A stretch of DNA of 36,272 nt from Cryomorphaceae bacterium BACL29 MAG-121220-bin8 (GTDB lineage Bacteria; Bacteroidota; Bacteroidia; Flavobacteriales; Flavobacteriaceae). Location: the NCBI GenBank assembly GCA_905182765.1, contig CAJJCV010000014.1, forward strand, positions 1 through 36,272, in the 5' to 3' direction. Positions 23,542 through 32,395 of the stretch are shown in pieces. Each line of letters opens with the position of its first letter. The first letter of the stretch is position 1. Under the pieces are notes generated by a model, which worked only from the letters and a program-made list of their open reading frames with translations, made no database searches and was not told where the DNA came from. The position numbers and the translations under genes are program-made.

Positions 23542-25799
23542 AAAACTTTTTCATATTTAGCGAATTTTAATAATATTTTTTTTAGACCGCTAATTTCAAA
23601 TTTCACTTCAGCTTTTTTATCACCACCCTCTCCTTCAGTACTAACTACTTTTCCTTTTCCAAATCTATTATGTAGTATTATATCTCCTTCATTTATATCT
23701 ATGTAATCCGAACTTGAATTTGATGAATAATTATTTTTTGTTATTTTTTTTAAAGAAGTTTTTAATTCAGGCTTTTTGAATCTGATCTTATTCTCTGATT
23801 TATTATTTGATTTAAACTTATTAGAGTTTAGTAAATTATTGAATTTTACATATTCAGTATCTATTTCATTAATAAACCTACTAGGCTCACAATCATTTAA
23901 TTTTCCCCATCTGTAACGTGTTTTTGAATGTGAAAGTGTTACTTTTTTCTTAGCTCTAGTTAAAGCTACATAAAACAATCTTCTTTCTTCTTCTAAATCT
24001 GATCTTGTCGTTGAACTTAATGCAGATGGAAATAAGTCTTCTTCTAAACCTACTATATAAACATTAGAAAATTCTAATCCTTTGGCTAAATGGATTGTCA
24101 TTAACGAAACCTTTGGTTCTGCTTTTTCAATATCCTTGTCTAAATCTGATATTAAAGCAACATCTTCTAGGAATTCGCTTAACGAACCATTTGAGTCTAT
24201 AATTTCTTTTTGACCATCAATAAAATCTTGAACGGCATTTATTAGTTCCTCAATATTTTCAATTCTACTTATTGATTCGGGAGTACCTTCATTTTTAAGT
24301 AAATTTACTACTCCTACCCTTTTCAATACTTCGTTTAAAATCTCTAAAGCATTAAGATTTTCATTTGCAATTTGAAAACTTTTAATCATGGTTACAAAAT
24401 CAAATAACTTTTGCTTTGTTCCGTTATTAATATTTATTTCTGAATTATTAATATCCTCAACTATATCAAAAACTGTAAGATTATTTTCATTTGAAAAAAT
24501 TTGAATTTTCTCAAGAGTTGTTTGTCCAATCCCTCTTGGTGGATAGTTTATTATTCTTTTTAAACTTTCTTCATCATTTGGATTAACAATTAATCTTAAA
24601 TAAGCTATAATATCTTTTATTTCCTTTCTTTGATAAAATGATAATCCACCAAATATTTGAAATGGTATGTTTTTCCTTCTTAATGCATCTTCAATAGACC
24701 TAGATTGAGCATTTGTTCTGTATAATACAGCAAACTGATCATTTCGAAGTTGTGATTTATATTTTTCTTCAAATATTGATGATGCTACAAATCTTCCTTC
24801 CTCAGAGTCTGTTACTGTTTGATTGACTTCAATTTTATCTCCAATTTCATTTTCTGTCCAAACCTTTTTGTCTAGTTTATTTATGTTTTTATTAATAACA
24901 GAATTTGCTGCATTTACAATGTTCTGTGTTGATCTATAGTTTTGTTCAAGTCTGTAAACAGATGAATTGGTATAATCCTTTTGAAACGATAAAATATTTT
25001 CAATATTAGCACCTCTAAAACCGTATATACTTTGGGCATCATCACCTACAACGCATATATTTTCAAATTTATCGGCTAGTGCTTTTACTATAAGATACTG
25101 TGAATGATTTGTATCTTGATATTCATCTACATGAATATATTTAAATCTATTCTGATATTTATTTAATACTTCTGGAAATCTATTTAATAATTCATTTGTT
25201 TTCAATAATAAATCATCAAAATCCATTGCTGACGCTTTAAAACAACGATTTACATAAGTTTGATATACTTTACCAAACATAGGTCTTCTTGATTCTTTGT
25301 CTTGTTGAACAAGTTCCGGATTGTTATGATATGCCTTTACTGTAACTAAATTATTTTTTAATGATGAAATTCTATTTCTAATATTTCTATACTTGTAAAG
25401 ATCTTTATCTAATTTTAATTCTTTTATAATAGACGATATTAGTCTTTCGGAATCTTGAGTGTCATAAATAGAAAAACTAGAACTATATCCTAAATAGTCA
25501 GCCTCTGACCTTAAAATCCTTGCAAATATTGAATGAAAAGTACCCATCCAAAGTGCCTTGGAATTCGATTGACCAACTATTAATCCAATTCTTTCTTTCA
25601 TTTCTCTGGCAGCTTTATTAGTAAAAGTAAGTGCCAAAATTGAAAATGGATCAACACCTTGTTCCATTAAATAAGCAATTCTATAGGTTAAAACTCTTGT
25701 TTTTCCAGATCCTGCACCTGCAATTACCATAACTGGACCATCTTTATGTACAGTAGGAAGTTTTTGTGAGTCGTTTAACTTACTTAAATAGTCTTGCAA
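23538..25799 (-). CDS. pcrA: ATP-dependent DNA helicase PcrA/UvrD
   Basis: A superfamily 1A 3'-5' helicase for excision repair and replication-fork maintenance, 753 residues. Motifs: AGAGSGKTRVLTYR (I), TFTNKAAREMKERI (Ia), MGTFHS, VDEYQDTN (II), VGDDAQSIYGFRGA (III), LEQNYRST (IV), MTIHLAKGLEF (V) and YVALTRAKKKV (VI). The C-terminus ends in a short Tudor-like region (GDIILHNRFGKGKVVSTEG). No ATG lies upstream in frame before a stop codon, and the first internal Met is within the Walker A strand, so translation must begin at TTG 25799. This matches the MxxYLxxLNxxQ opening of the family. It is divergent from recG, which also lacks an ATG start. Confidence 0.95.
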   Translation of the reverse strand: MQDYLSKLNDSQKLPTVHKDGPVMVIAGAGSGKTRVLTYRIAYLMEQGVDPFSILALTFTNKAAREMKERIGLIVGQSNSKALWMGTFHSIFARILRSEADYLGYSSSFSIYDTQDSERLISSIIKELKLDKDLYKYRNIRNRISSLKNNLVTVKAYHNNPELVQQDKESRRPMFGKVYQTYVNRCFKASAMDFDDLLLKTNELLNRFPEVLNKYQNRFKYIHVDEYQDTNHSQYLIVKALADKFENICVVGDDAQSIYGFRGANIENILSFQKDYTNSSVYRLEQNYRSTQNIVNAANSVINKNINKLDKKVWTENEIGDKIEVNQTVTDSEEGRFVASSIFEEKYKSQLRNDQFAVLYRTNAQSRSIEDALRRKNIPFQIFGGLSFYQRKEIKDIIAYLRLIVNPNDEESLKRIINYPPRGIGQTTLEKIQIFSNENNLTVFDIVEDINNSEININNGTKQKLFDFVTMIKSFQIANENLNALEILNEVLKRVGVVNLLKNEGTPESISRIENIEELINAVQDFIDGQKEIIDSNGSLSEFLEDVALISDLDKDIEKAEPKVSLMTIHLAKGLEFSNVYIVGLEEDLFPSALSSTTRSDLEEERRLFYVALTRAKKKVTLSHSKTRYRWGKLNDCEPSRFINEIDTEYVKFNNLLNSNKFKSNNKSENKIRFKKPELKTSLKKITKNNYSSNSSSDYIDINEGDIILHNRFGKGKVVSTEGEGGDKKAEVKFEISGLKKILLKFAKYEKVF

Positions 25800-25827
25800 A
25801 TCAATAATTTATGGTTAAAAATAATTA

Positions 25828-25835
25828 GAAATATA
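25828..25835 (-). promoter_or_regulatory. Possible pcrA promoter -7 box (TAtaTTTc)
   Basis: TATATTTC on the minus strand, one mismatch from TAnnTTTG, 28 bases before the TTG start. Weak because the region is highly AT-rich. Confidence 0.25.
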
Positions 25836-25866
25836 TATCTATTTTTACCTTATAAAGTTAATAAAT

Positions 25867-25874
25867 TATATTCG
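25867..25874 (+). promoter_or_regulatory. Putative recG promoter -7 box (TAtaTTcG), leaderless type
   Basis: One mismatch from TAnnTTTG. Four bases separate it from the GTG start at 25879, the same gap as in glmM and the rhomboid gene. Confidence 0.4.
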
Positions 25875-25878
25875 TGTT

Positions 25879-27984
25879 GTGAAAGAAAATTTTTTAAATA
25901 CTTCTATTGATTATTTAAAAGGAGTCGGACCTAATAGAGCAGAAATTTTAAAAAAAGAATTTAAAATCTTTACATATTATGATTTGTTAATTTTCTTTCC
26001 ATTTAGATATATTGATAGAACAAAATTCTATTTAATAAATGAAATTCAAAAATCTAATTCAGATGTTCAAATCATTGGAAGATTTACTGAAATATATTAT
26101 CATAAAAATATAAAAACTAATCGGTTAATTGGAACTTTCAATGACGGATGTAATTCGATTGAAGTTGTTTGGTTTAAAGCAGCAAAATGGATTGAAAAAT
26201 CAATTAAACTTAATACTGATTATGTCTTATACGGAAAACCTAATTGGTATTTAAATAAGTTTTCAATAGCACATCCAGAATTAGATTTTTTAAAAGAATT
26301 TAACAAAAAACAAGTTAAGGGTTTATTACCTGTTTACAGTTCAAATGAGAGAGTACTGTCAAGAGGAATAACTAATAAGTTTTTTAGAGAAGTTATATTC
26401 AATATTATTAGTTCATCTTCTCTTTTTTTAAAAGAAAATTTAAGTAAAAATATTAATGAGAAATATAATTTCATCTCTAAATACCAAGCATATAAAAATA
26501 TTCATTTCCCTTTGAATCAAGAACTTTTGTCAAAAGCAGAATCTAGATTGAAATATGAAGAATTTTTTTATATGCAATTAGAGTTTTTAATGAGTAATAT
26601 TTCTAAAAAATCAAAATTTAAAGGATTTAATTTTTCTAAAGTTGGTGATAGTTTTAATAATTTTTATTCATCTCATTTAACTTTTTCATTAACAAATGCT
26701 CAAAAAAGAGTAGTTAAAGAAATTAGAAAGGATTTTTCTTCAAATGCACAAATGAATCGACTTCTGCAAGGTGATGTTGGTTCAGGGAAAACAATTGTTG
26801 CTCTATTAAGTTCTTTAATAGCTATTGATAATGATTTCCAGGTTTGTTTTTTAGCCCCTACTGAAATATTAGCACAACAGCATTTTAATAGCTTAAACGA
26901 ATCATTGTCTAAAATTAATATTAATGTCAGTATTCTAACTGGCTCATCTTCAAAAAAAGATCGTATAAATTTATTTTCAAACTTAATTGAAGGTAAAATA
27001 AATATTTTAGTAGGAACTCATGCAGTTTTAGAGGATAATGTAAGATTTAAGAATTTGGGATTTGTTATCATTGATGAACAACATAAATTTGGAGTTGCTC
27101 AAAGATCAAAACTTTGGAAAAAAAATATTAACCCTCCACATGTTTTGGTTATGACCGCTACACCAATTCCAAGAACTTTAGCGATGAGTGTTTACGGAGA
27201 TTTAGATATTTCTGTTATTGATGAACTTCCACCTGGAAGAAAAGTTGTGAAAACCTTTCATAGAACAGATAGAAACAGATTAGAAATCTTTAAATTTTTA
27301 AAAGATGAAATTAAACGTGGAAGACAAATATATATTGTATATCCGTTAATTGAAGAATCTAAAAAATTAGATTACAAAGATTTAATGGATGGATATGAAA
27401 GTATTTCTAGGGAATTTCCTAATAACATGTATCAAATAAGCATACTACATGGAAGAATGAAGTCTGAAGACAAGGCAATTGAAATGAAGAGATTTAAAGA
27501 TGGTAAAACTAACATTATGGTTTCAACAACTGTTATTGAAGTAGGTGTTAATATCCCTAATGCAAGTGTAATGGTTATTGAAAGTTCAGAAAAGTTTGGT
27601 TTATCTCAGTTGCATCAATTAAGAGGAAGAGTTGGTAGAGGGTCTGAAAACAGTTATTGTATATTAATGACATCTAATAAATTAAGTTCAGATGCTAGAA
27701 AAAGAATTAAAACAATGACAAGTACCAATGACGGTTTTAAAGTTGCAGAGGTAGATATGGAGATTAGAGGACCTGGAAATTTATTAGGAACTCAACAAAG
27801 TGGTTTATTGAATTTAAAAATAGCTAATATAATTACAGATAAAGAAATTTTAGAATCTGCTAGAGAAGATGTAAAAGAAATTATTTCTATGGATTCAAAT
27901 TTGATTAAAATAGAAAATAAATTAATTAAAGAAGAATACAATAAAAAAACAAAAAACACTCTTTTGTGGAAACATATAAGTTAA
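25879..27984 (+). CDS. recG: ATP-dependent DNA helicase RecG
   Basis: Remodels stalled replication forks and branched recombination intermediates. The protein has 701 residues, the family length. The N-terminus has a helix-hairpin-like IDYLKGVGPNRAEIL and an OB-fold wedge domain. Helicase motifs are QGDVGSGKTIVAL, APTEILAQQH, GTHAVLEDNVRF, IIDEQHKFGVAQR (DEQH box), TATPIPRTLAMSVYGDLD and QLHQLRGRVGRG with STTVIEVGVN before it. Translation starts at GTG: no in-frame ATG lies between the upstream region and the conserved N-terminal motif. A -7-like box four bases before the GTG suggests a leaderless message. Confidence 0.96.
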   Translation: MKENFLNTSIDYLKGVGPNRAEILKKEFKIFTYYDLLIFFPFRYIDRTKFYLINEIQKSNSDVQIIGRFTEIYYHKNIKTNRLIGTFNDGCNSIEVVWFKAAKWIEKSIKLNTDYVLYGKPNWYLNKFSIAHPELDFLKEFNKKQVKGLLPVYSSNERVLSRGITNKFFREVIFNIISSSSLFLKENLSKNINEKYNFISKYQAYKNIHFPLNQELLSKAESRLKYEEFFYMQLEFLMSNISKKSKFKGFNFSKVGDSFNNFYSSHLTFSLTNAQKRVVKEIRKDFSSNAQMNRLLQGDVGSGKTIVALLSSLIAIDNDFQVCFLAPTEILAQQHFNSLNESLSKININVSILTGSSSKKDRINLFSNLIEGKINILVGTHAVLEDNVRFKNLGFVIIDEQHKFGVAQRSKLWKKNINPPHVLVMTATPIPRTLAMSVYGDLDISVIDELPPGRKVVKTFHRTDRNRLEIFKFLKDEIKRGRQIYIVYPLIEESKKLDYKDLMDGYESISREFPNNMYQISILHGRMKSEDKAIEMKRFKDGKTNIMVSTTVIEVGVNIPNASVMVIESSEKFGLSQLHQLRGRVGRGSENSYCILMTSNKLSSDARKRIKTMTSTNDGFKVAEVDMEIRGPGNLLGTQQSGLLNLKIANIITDKEILESAREDVKEIISMDSNLIKIENKLIKEEYNKKTKNTLLWKHIS

Positions 27985-28014
27985 GTAATTATTTAATTTA
28001 AATATTCTTAATTG

Positions 28015-28022
28015 TATCTTTG
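28015..28022 (+). promoter_or_regulatory. Putative pheT promoter -7 box (TAtcTTTG)
   Basis: Exact TAnnTTTG match, 20 bases before the pheT ATG. It lies in the 58-base gap after recG, so pheT and the DUF2007 gene probably form their own unit. Confidence 0.55.
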
Positions 28023-28042
28023 AAAGTCTAATATTATTATTA

Positions 28043-30457
28043 ATGAATATATCATTTAACTGGTTGTCAGAATTTTTAAAAATTGACTTAAGTATTGAAG
28101 AGGTTTCAAATATTCTAACTGATATTGGTTTAGAAGTTGAGGGTATTGAAAATTATGAGCAATATAAAGGAGGACTAGACGGTCTTGTGGTTGGAGAAGT
28201 TGTTTATTGTGAACGACATCCGAATGCTGACAGGTTAAGTCTTACTAAAGTTAATATTGGAGAAGACACTAACTTACAAATTGTTTGTGGAGCTCCTAAC
28301 GTACAATTAAACCAAAAAGTTGTTATTGCAACTGTAGGAACTACTCTGTATCCTCTTAATGGCGATAAGTTTAAAATCACTAAAAGTAAAATTAGAGGTG
28401 AAATTAGCCAAGGAATGATTTGTGCTGAAGATGAAATTGGGGTTGGAAATTTACACGACGGTATTATAGTTTTAGACAGTAAAGTGAAAGTAGGAACTAA
28501 AGTTTCAACTATATATGAAAACTATTCTGACAAGGTTTTTAATATTGGTTTAACTCCAAATAGATCTGATGCCATGAGTCATCTTGGCGTAGCTAGAGAT
28601 TTAAGAGCTGCTTTGATGCATAAAGGTCTTAAGAACGAGCTAATAACCCCATCTGTTTCATCATTTAATATAAACTCAAGAACTCAAAAAATTAATATTG
28701 ACATTGAGAATCCTGAAACATGTCCAAGATTCACAGGAGTTTGCATAGATGATATTAACGTTAAGGAATCACCAAATTGGTTAAAAAATAGATTAAAATC
28801 TATTGGACTATCTCCCTTAAATAATGTTGTAGATATTACAAATTATGTTTTGCATGAAATTGGTCAACCTTTGCATGCATATGATTTTGATAAGATTGCT
28901 ACTAAATCTATAAATGTCAAGACATTAAAACAAGGCACAGAGTTTACTAGTTTAGACGGAGAATTAAGGAAACTTCTTAAAACTGATTTAATGATATGCG
29001 ATTCTGACACTCCAATGTGTATTGCAGGAGTTTTTGGAGGACAGGATCATGGAATAACTAGTGAAACAAAATCAATTTTCTTAGAAAGCGCATATTTTGA
29101 TCCAATTTCCATAAGAAAAACAGCAAAACATCACGGTATTAATAGCGACGCCTCATTTAGATTTGAAAGGGGTATTTGTATAGATTCTGTAGAGTATGCA
29201 CTTAAAAGAGCAGCTATCTTAATTTGTGAATTGTGTGATGGAAATATTTCAAGTGATATAATTGACGAGTTTGCTAAAAAACCAGATGAAGTATCTATAC
29301 TTTTAAATTTTGATAAAACAAATAAACTAATTGGTCAGGAAATTCCAAGAGAAGAAATTAAATCAATATTAACTTCTTTAGATTTTAAAATTAATAACAT
29401 TACTGAAACTGGTGTCGGAATTACAGTTCCTTTCTATAGACATGATGTAACAAGAGAATGTGATGTTATAGAGGAAATACTTAGAATATATGGTTATAAT
29501 AAAATAAAATTATCTAATAAGTTATCAATACCGATTAGTCAAGAAGGATATAATAACAGTTTTCAAATTGAAAATTTAATAGCTAATTTATTAACTCCTT
29601 TTGGATTTAATGAGATAATGAATAATTCTCTTACTAGTAATAAACTAAATGTTATAGAAAAAAATAATGTCAATATAATTAACTCTATTAGCCTAGATAT
29701 ATCACAACTTAGAACAAGTTTATTAGAATCTAGTTTAAAAACACTTGAATTTAATTTAAACAGAAAAAACAAGAACAATAAGTTTTTTGAATTTGGGAAA
29801 ATTTATGAATTTATTAATAGCGAGACAGTTGAATCAAGAAGGCTTAGTATAATGTTTGCTAGTGATCTATTTCATAATTCTTGGAATAATAAGAATGCTA
29901 ATTCTGATTTTTATATTATTAAAAATATAGTTTTAAATATATTGAGTAGACTTTCAATAAATTCCTCTGAAAAAATTATAAATCATAATGCATTCAATAA
30001 TACTTTAGGTTTATATAATAAAAAAAACACTATAGCTTTAATAGGAGATGTTAAAACTGAGTATCTTAACGAATTTAATATAAAAAACAAAGTATATTAT
30101 GCATCTTTAGATATTGACTGTATTCTAGAATTGGTAAATAATAATTTTATAAAATACACTAAGCTTTCAAAGTTTCCTCAAGTGAAAAGAGAACTGAATT
30201 TTTTACTAGAAAAGGAAATTCAATATATATCAATTGAAGATTACATATTAAATGAATCTAATATTAAGAATTTATTTCAGATGACTTTAAGTGATGTTTA
30301 TGAAAGTGATAAGCTACCAGTCGGTAAAAAGTCTTACACACTAAATTTTACATTACTAGATCAATTAAAAACTCTTTCTGAAAAAGAAATATCACTAACA
30401 ATGATTAAGATTCAAACAAAAATAGAATCCAAATTTAGAGCAATTTTACGTTCATAA
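28043..30457 (+). CDS. pheT: Phenylalanyl-tRNA synthetase beta subunit
   Basis: The large subunit of the alpha2-beta2 enzyme that charges tRNA-Phe, 804 residues. The N-terminal domain MNISFNWLSEFL is followed by the tRNA-binding (EMAP-like) domain with HPNADRLSLTKVNIG and CGAPNV (about 40-150). The B3/B4 editing region includes DITNYVLHEIGQPLHAYD and FGGQDHGITSETKSIFLESAYFD, then SFRFERGI. The B5 domain and the synthetase-like core follow (FNEIMNNSLTS, QLRTSLLESSLKTLEFN). The C-terminus is the FDX-ACB anticodon-binding domain (KLSKFPQVKRELNFLL to the end). The alpha subunit gene pheS is not in the window, so the subunits are not in one operon here. Confidence 0.97.
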   Translation: MNISFNWLSEFLKIDLSIEEVSNILTDIGLEVEGIENYEQYKGGLDGLVVGEVVYCERHPNADRLSLTKVNIGEDTNLQIVCGAPNVQLNQKVVIATVGTTLYPLNGDKFKITKSKIRGEISQGMICAEDEIGVGNLHDGIIVLDSKVKVGTKVSTIYENYSDKVFNIGLTPNRSDAMSHLGVARDLRAALMHKGLKNELITPSVSSFNINSRTQKINIDIENPETCPRFTGVCIDDINVKESPNWLKNRLKSIGLSPLNNVVDITNYVLHEIGQPLHAYDFDKIATKSINVKTLKQGTEFTSLDGELRKLLKTDLMICDSDTPMCIAGVFGGQDHGITSETKSIFLESAYFDPISIRKTAKHHGINSDASFRFERGICIDSVEYALKRAAILICELCDGNISSDIIDEFAKKPDEVSILLNFDKTNKLIGQEIPREEIKSILTSLDFKINNITETGVGITVPFYRHDVTRECDVIEEILRIYGYNKIKLSNKLSIPISQEGYNNSFQIENLIANLLTPFGFNEIMNNSLTSNKLNVIEKNNVNIINSISLDISQLRTSLLESSLKTLEFNLNRKNKNNKFFEFGKIYEFINSETVESRRLSIMFASDLFHNSWNNKNANSDFYIIKNIVLNILSRLSINSSEKIINHNAFNNTLGLYNKKNTIALIGDVKTEYLNEFNIKNKVYYASLDIDCILELVNNNFIKYTKLSKFPQVKRELNFLLEKEIQYISIEDYILNESNIKNLFQMTLSDVYESDKLPVGKKSYTLNFTLLDQLKTLSEKEISLTMIKIQTKIESKFRAILRS

Positions 30458-30466
30458 TCAATATTT

Positions 30467-30685
30467 ATGCTACAAAAAAAATTGTTATTTAAAGGATCTT
30501 TTGTAGAATCTAAAAGATTAGAACTAGAGCTAATCTCTAATAATGTTCATCCCATAATAATTAATAAAAAGCAATCAGCTATTTTTTCAGGCTTCGGCTA
30601 TAATCCAAATGAAGAAATATTTGTATATGTATATGAAGACCAATTAGATTTCTCAAAAAGAATTGCAGACACTTTAGTTATATAA
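30467..30685 (+). CDS. DUF2007-family small protein
   Basis: A 72-residue protein that matches the DUF2007 (putative signal-transducing) pattern: a short beta-alpha-beta fold with LLFKGSFVESKRLELELISN and VHPIIINKKQ, ending in a VYVYEDQLDFSKRI strand-helix. The function of the family is not known; it is often proposed to bind a partner through an ACT-like or PII-like fold, which I cannot test here. It begins nine bases after pheT and is probably co-transcribed. Its last 12 bases overlap the end of the convergent ABC-F gene. Confidence 0.8.
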   Translation: MLQKKLLFKGSFVESKRLELELISNNVHPIIINKKQSAIFSGFGYNPNEEIFVYVYEDQLDFSKRIADTLVI

Positions 30686-32296
30686 TTTAGCTCTAAGCTC
30701 TTTTATTTTAGGATCACTAATATATGAGTCAAATGTCGTTAACCTATCAATTACACCATTTGGAGTAAGTTCAATTACTCTATTACCTACAGATTTCGCA
30801 AACTCAAAGTCATGAGTACTTAGAATCACGTTACCTTTAAATTTTTTTATTGAATTATTTAAGGTAGTTATAGATTCTAAATCTAAATGACTTGTTGGTT
30901 CGTCAAACATTAAAACATTAGATCTTAACATCATCATTCTAGAAAGCATACATCTGACTTTTTCACCCCCAGAAAGAACATCACAATTTTTCAATGCTTC
31001 TTCCCCGCTAAAAATCATTTTACCTAAAAAACCTCTAATAAAAACTTCCTCTCTTTCTTCATCATTTTTTGAGTACTGTCTTAACCAATCAACCAAAGAA
31101 ATTTTTTCATCAAAATATGAGCTATTATCTAAAGGTAAATACGCTTGACTGGTTGTTATTCCCCAGTCAAATCTTCCTGTATTAGCTTTGAGTTTACTAT
31201 TTAAGATTTGATATAAAGCAGTTGTAGCCCTAGTATCTTTTGAATATAATACTACTTTATCACCCTTATTTAAATTAAAATTTATTTTATCAAATAATGT
31301 ACTTGTTGAATCTGAAAAACTTAAATTTTCAACAGAAAGAATTTGATCTCCTGCTTCACGTTCTGATGTGAAAATCACAGCTGGATATCTTCTAGATGAT
31401 GGCTTAATATCTTCAATTTTTAAATTATCAAGCATTTTTTTTCTTGATGTTGCTTGCTTAGATTTAGACGCATTAGCACTAAATCTGGCAATAAAATCTT
31501 CTAATTCTTTTTTCTTTTCCTCTGATTTTCTGTTTTGTTGAGTTTTTTGTCTTAGAGCTAATTGACTTGATTCATACCAAAATGTATAATTTCCAGAATA
31601 GTTATTTATTTTTCCAAAATCTATATCTGAAATATGTGTACAAACAGAATCTAAAAAGTGTCTATCATGCGATACAACTATAACAGTATTATCATAATTT
31701 GAAATAAAATTCTCAAGCCATTTAATTGTTTCAAAATCTAAATCATTTGTTGGTTCATCCATTACTAAAACATCAGGATTCCCAAATAAAGCTTGTGCTA
31801 ATAAAACTTTTACTTTTTGAACACCATCTAATTCACTCATGTTTTTGTAATGATGCTCTTCTTTAATTTCTAAATTTGATAATAATGTTGCGGCTAAGCT
31901 TTCAGCATTCCAACCATCCATTTCTTCATATTTTAACTGTAAAACTCCTACTCTATCGCTATCTTTCTCAGAGAAATCAGGATTAGCATATATATCATCC
32001 ATTTCCTTTTTAATACTAAAAAGGTCCTTGTTGCCCATTATAACTGTCTCTAATACTTGTTTTTGATCAAAAGCGAAATGGTCTTGCTCTAAAACTGACA
32101 TTCTCTTTCCGGTCTCCAAATGAACATTCCCTGAATTTGGTTCAAATGTTTTTGATAAAATTTTTAAAAATGTTGATTTACCTGCTCCATTAGCACCAAT
32201 TATCCCATAACAGTTACCTTTTACAAAAGAAGTATTAACTTCATCAAATAATACTCTTTTTCCGAATTGAACAGAAAGATTAGAAACACTTAACAT
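30674..32296 (-). CDS. ABC-F family ATPase, YbiT/Uup-like translation factor
   Basis: A soluble protein of 540 residues with two ABC cassettes and no membrane domain; such proteins act on the ribosome in stalling rescue or antibiotic protection. Walker A is GANGAGKST in cassette one and is altered in cassette two (LYSKDTRATTAL). The signatures are SELDGVQKVKV (altered from LSGGQ) and LSGGEKVRCMLSR; the Walker B motifs are LVMDEPTNDLD and LMFDEPTSHLD. The linker (KKKELEDFIARFSANASKSKQATSRKKML) is the charged P-site tRNA interaction motif. The longer frame starts at 32335, but the -7 box at 32318-32325 and the conserved opening MLSVSNLSVQFGKR point to 32296. The substrate within the ABC-F group is not assigned. 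Confidence 0.9.
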   Translation of the reverse strand: MLSVSNLSVQFGKRVLFDEVNTSFVKGNCYGIIGANGAGKSTFLKILSKTFEPNSGNVHLETGKRMSVLEQDHFAFDQKQVLETVIMGNKDLFSIKKEMDDIYANPDFSEKDSDRVGVLQLKYEEMDGWNAESLAATLLSNLEIKEEHHYKNMSELDGVQKVKVLLAQALFGNPDVLVMDEPTNDLDFETIKWLENFISNYDNTVIVVSHDRHFLDSVCTHISDIDFGKINNYSGNYTFWYESSQLALRQKTQQNRKSEEKKKELEDFIARFSANASKSKQATSRKKMLDNLKIEDIKPSSRRYPAVIFTSEREAGDQILSVENLSFSDSTSTLFDKINFNLNKGDKVVLYSKDTRATTALYQILNSKLKANTGRFDWGITTSQAYLPLDNSSYFDEKISLVDWLRQYSKNDEEREEVFIRGFLGKMIFSGEEALKNCDVLSGGEKVRCMLSRMMMLRSNVLMFDEPTSHLDLESITTLNNSIKKFKGNVILSTHDFEFAKSVGNRVIELTPNGVIDRLTTFDSYISDPKIKELRAKLYN

Positions 32297-32317
32297 ATTA
32301 ATAAGTTTAAATTTTTG

Positions 32318-32325
32318 CAAACTTA
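32318..32325 (-). promoter_or_regulatory. Putative ABC-F promoter -7 box (TAagTTTG)
   Basis: TAAGTTTG on the minus strand matches TAnnTTTG exactly, 21 bases before the ATG at 32296. It places the transcription start downstream of the ATG at 32335 and so decides the start. Confidence 0.6.
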
Positions 32326-32383
32326 ATAAAATCAATGTTATGAATATTCTTTATTATTATATAAATTAAACAAACAAACAAAA

Positions 32384-32395
32384 GTGTCATGACAC
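32384..32395. repeat. 12-bp perfect palindrome directly before a start codon
   Basis: GTGTCATGACAC is fully self-complementary and ends one base before the ATG at 32396. It follows an AAAC repeat (32368-32383). It could be an operator or a small RNA hairpin; no regulator is identified. An ATG inside it opens a four-codon frame that ends at 32403, over the gene start. Confidence 0.5.

Noticed and set aside
32297-32335. Upstream ATG of the ABC-F gene
   Set aside because: It lies upstream of the best promoter box, and the conserved family N-terminus begins at 32296.
32368-32383. AAAC tandem repeat as a phase-variation tract
   Set aside because: Only about four units and imperfect at the end; too short to claim slippage, so it is mentioned only as context for the palindrome.
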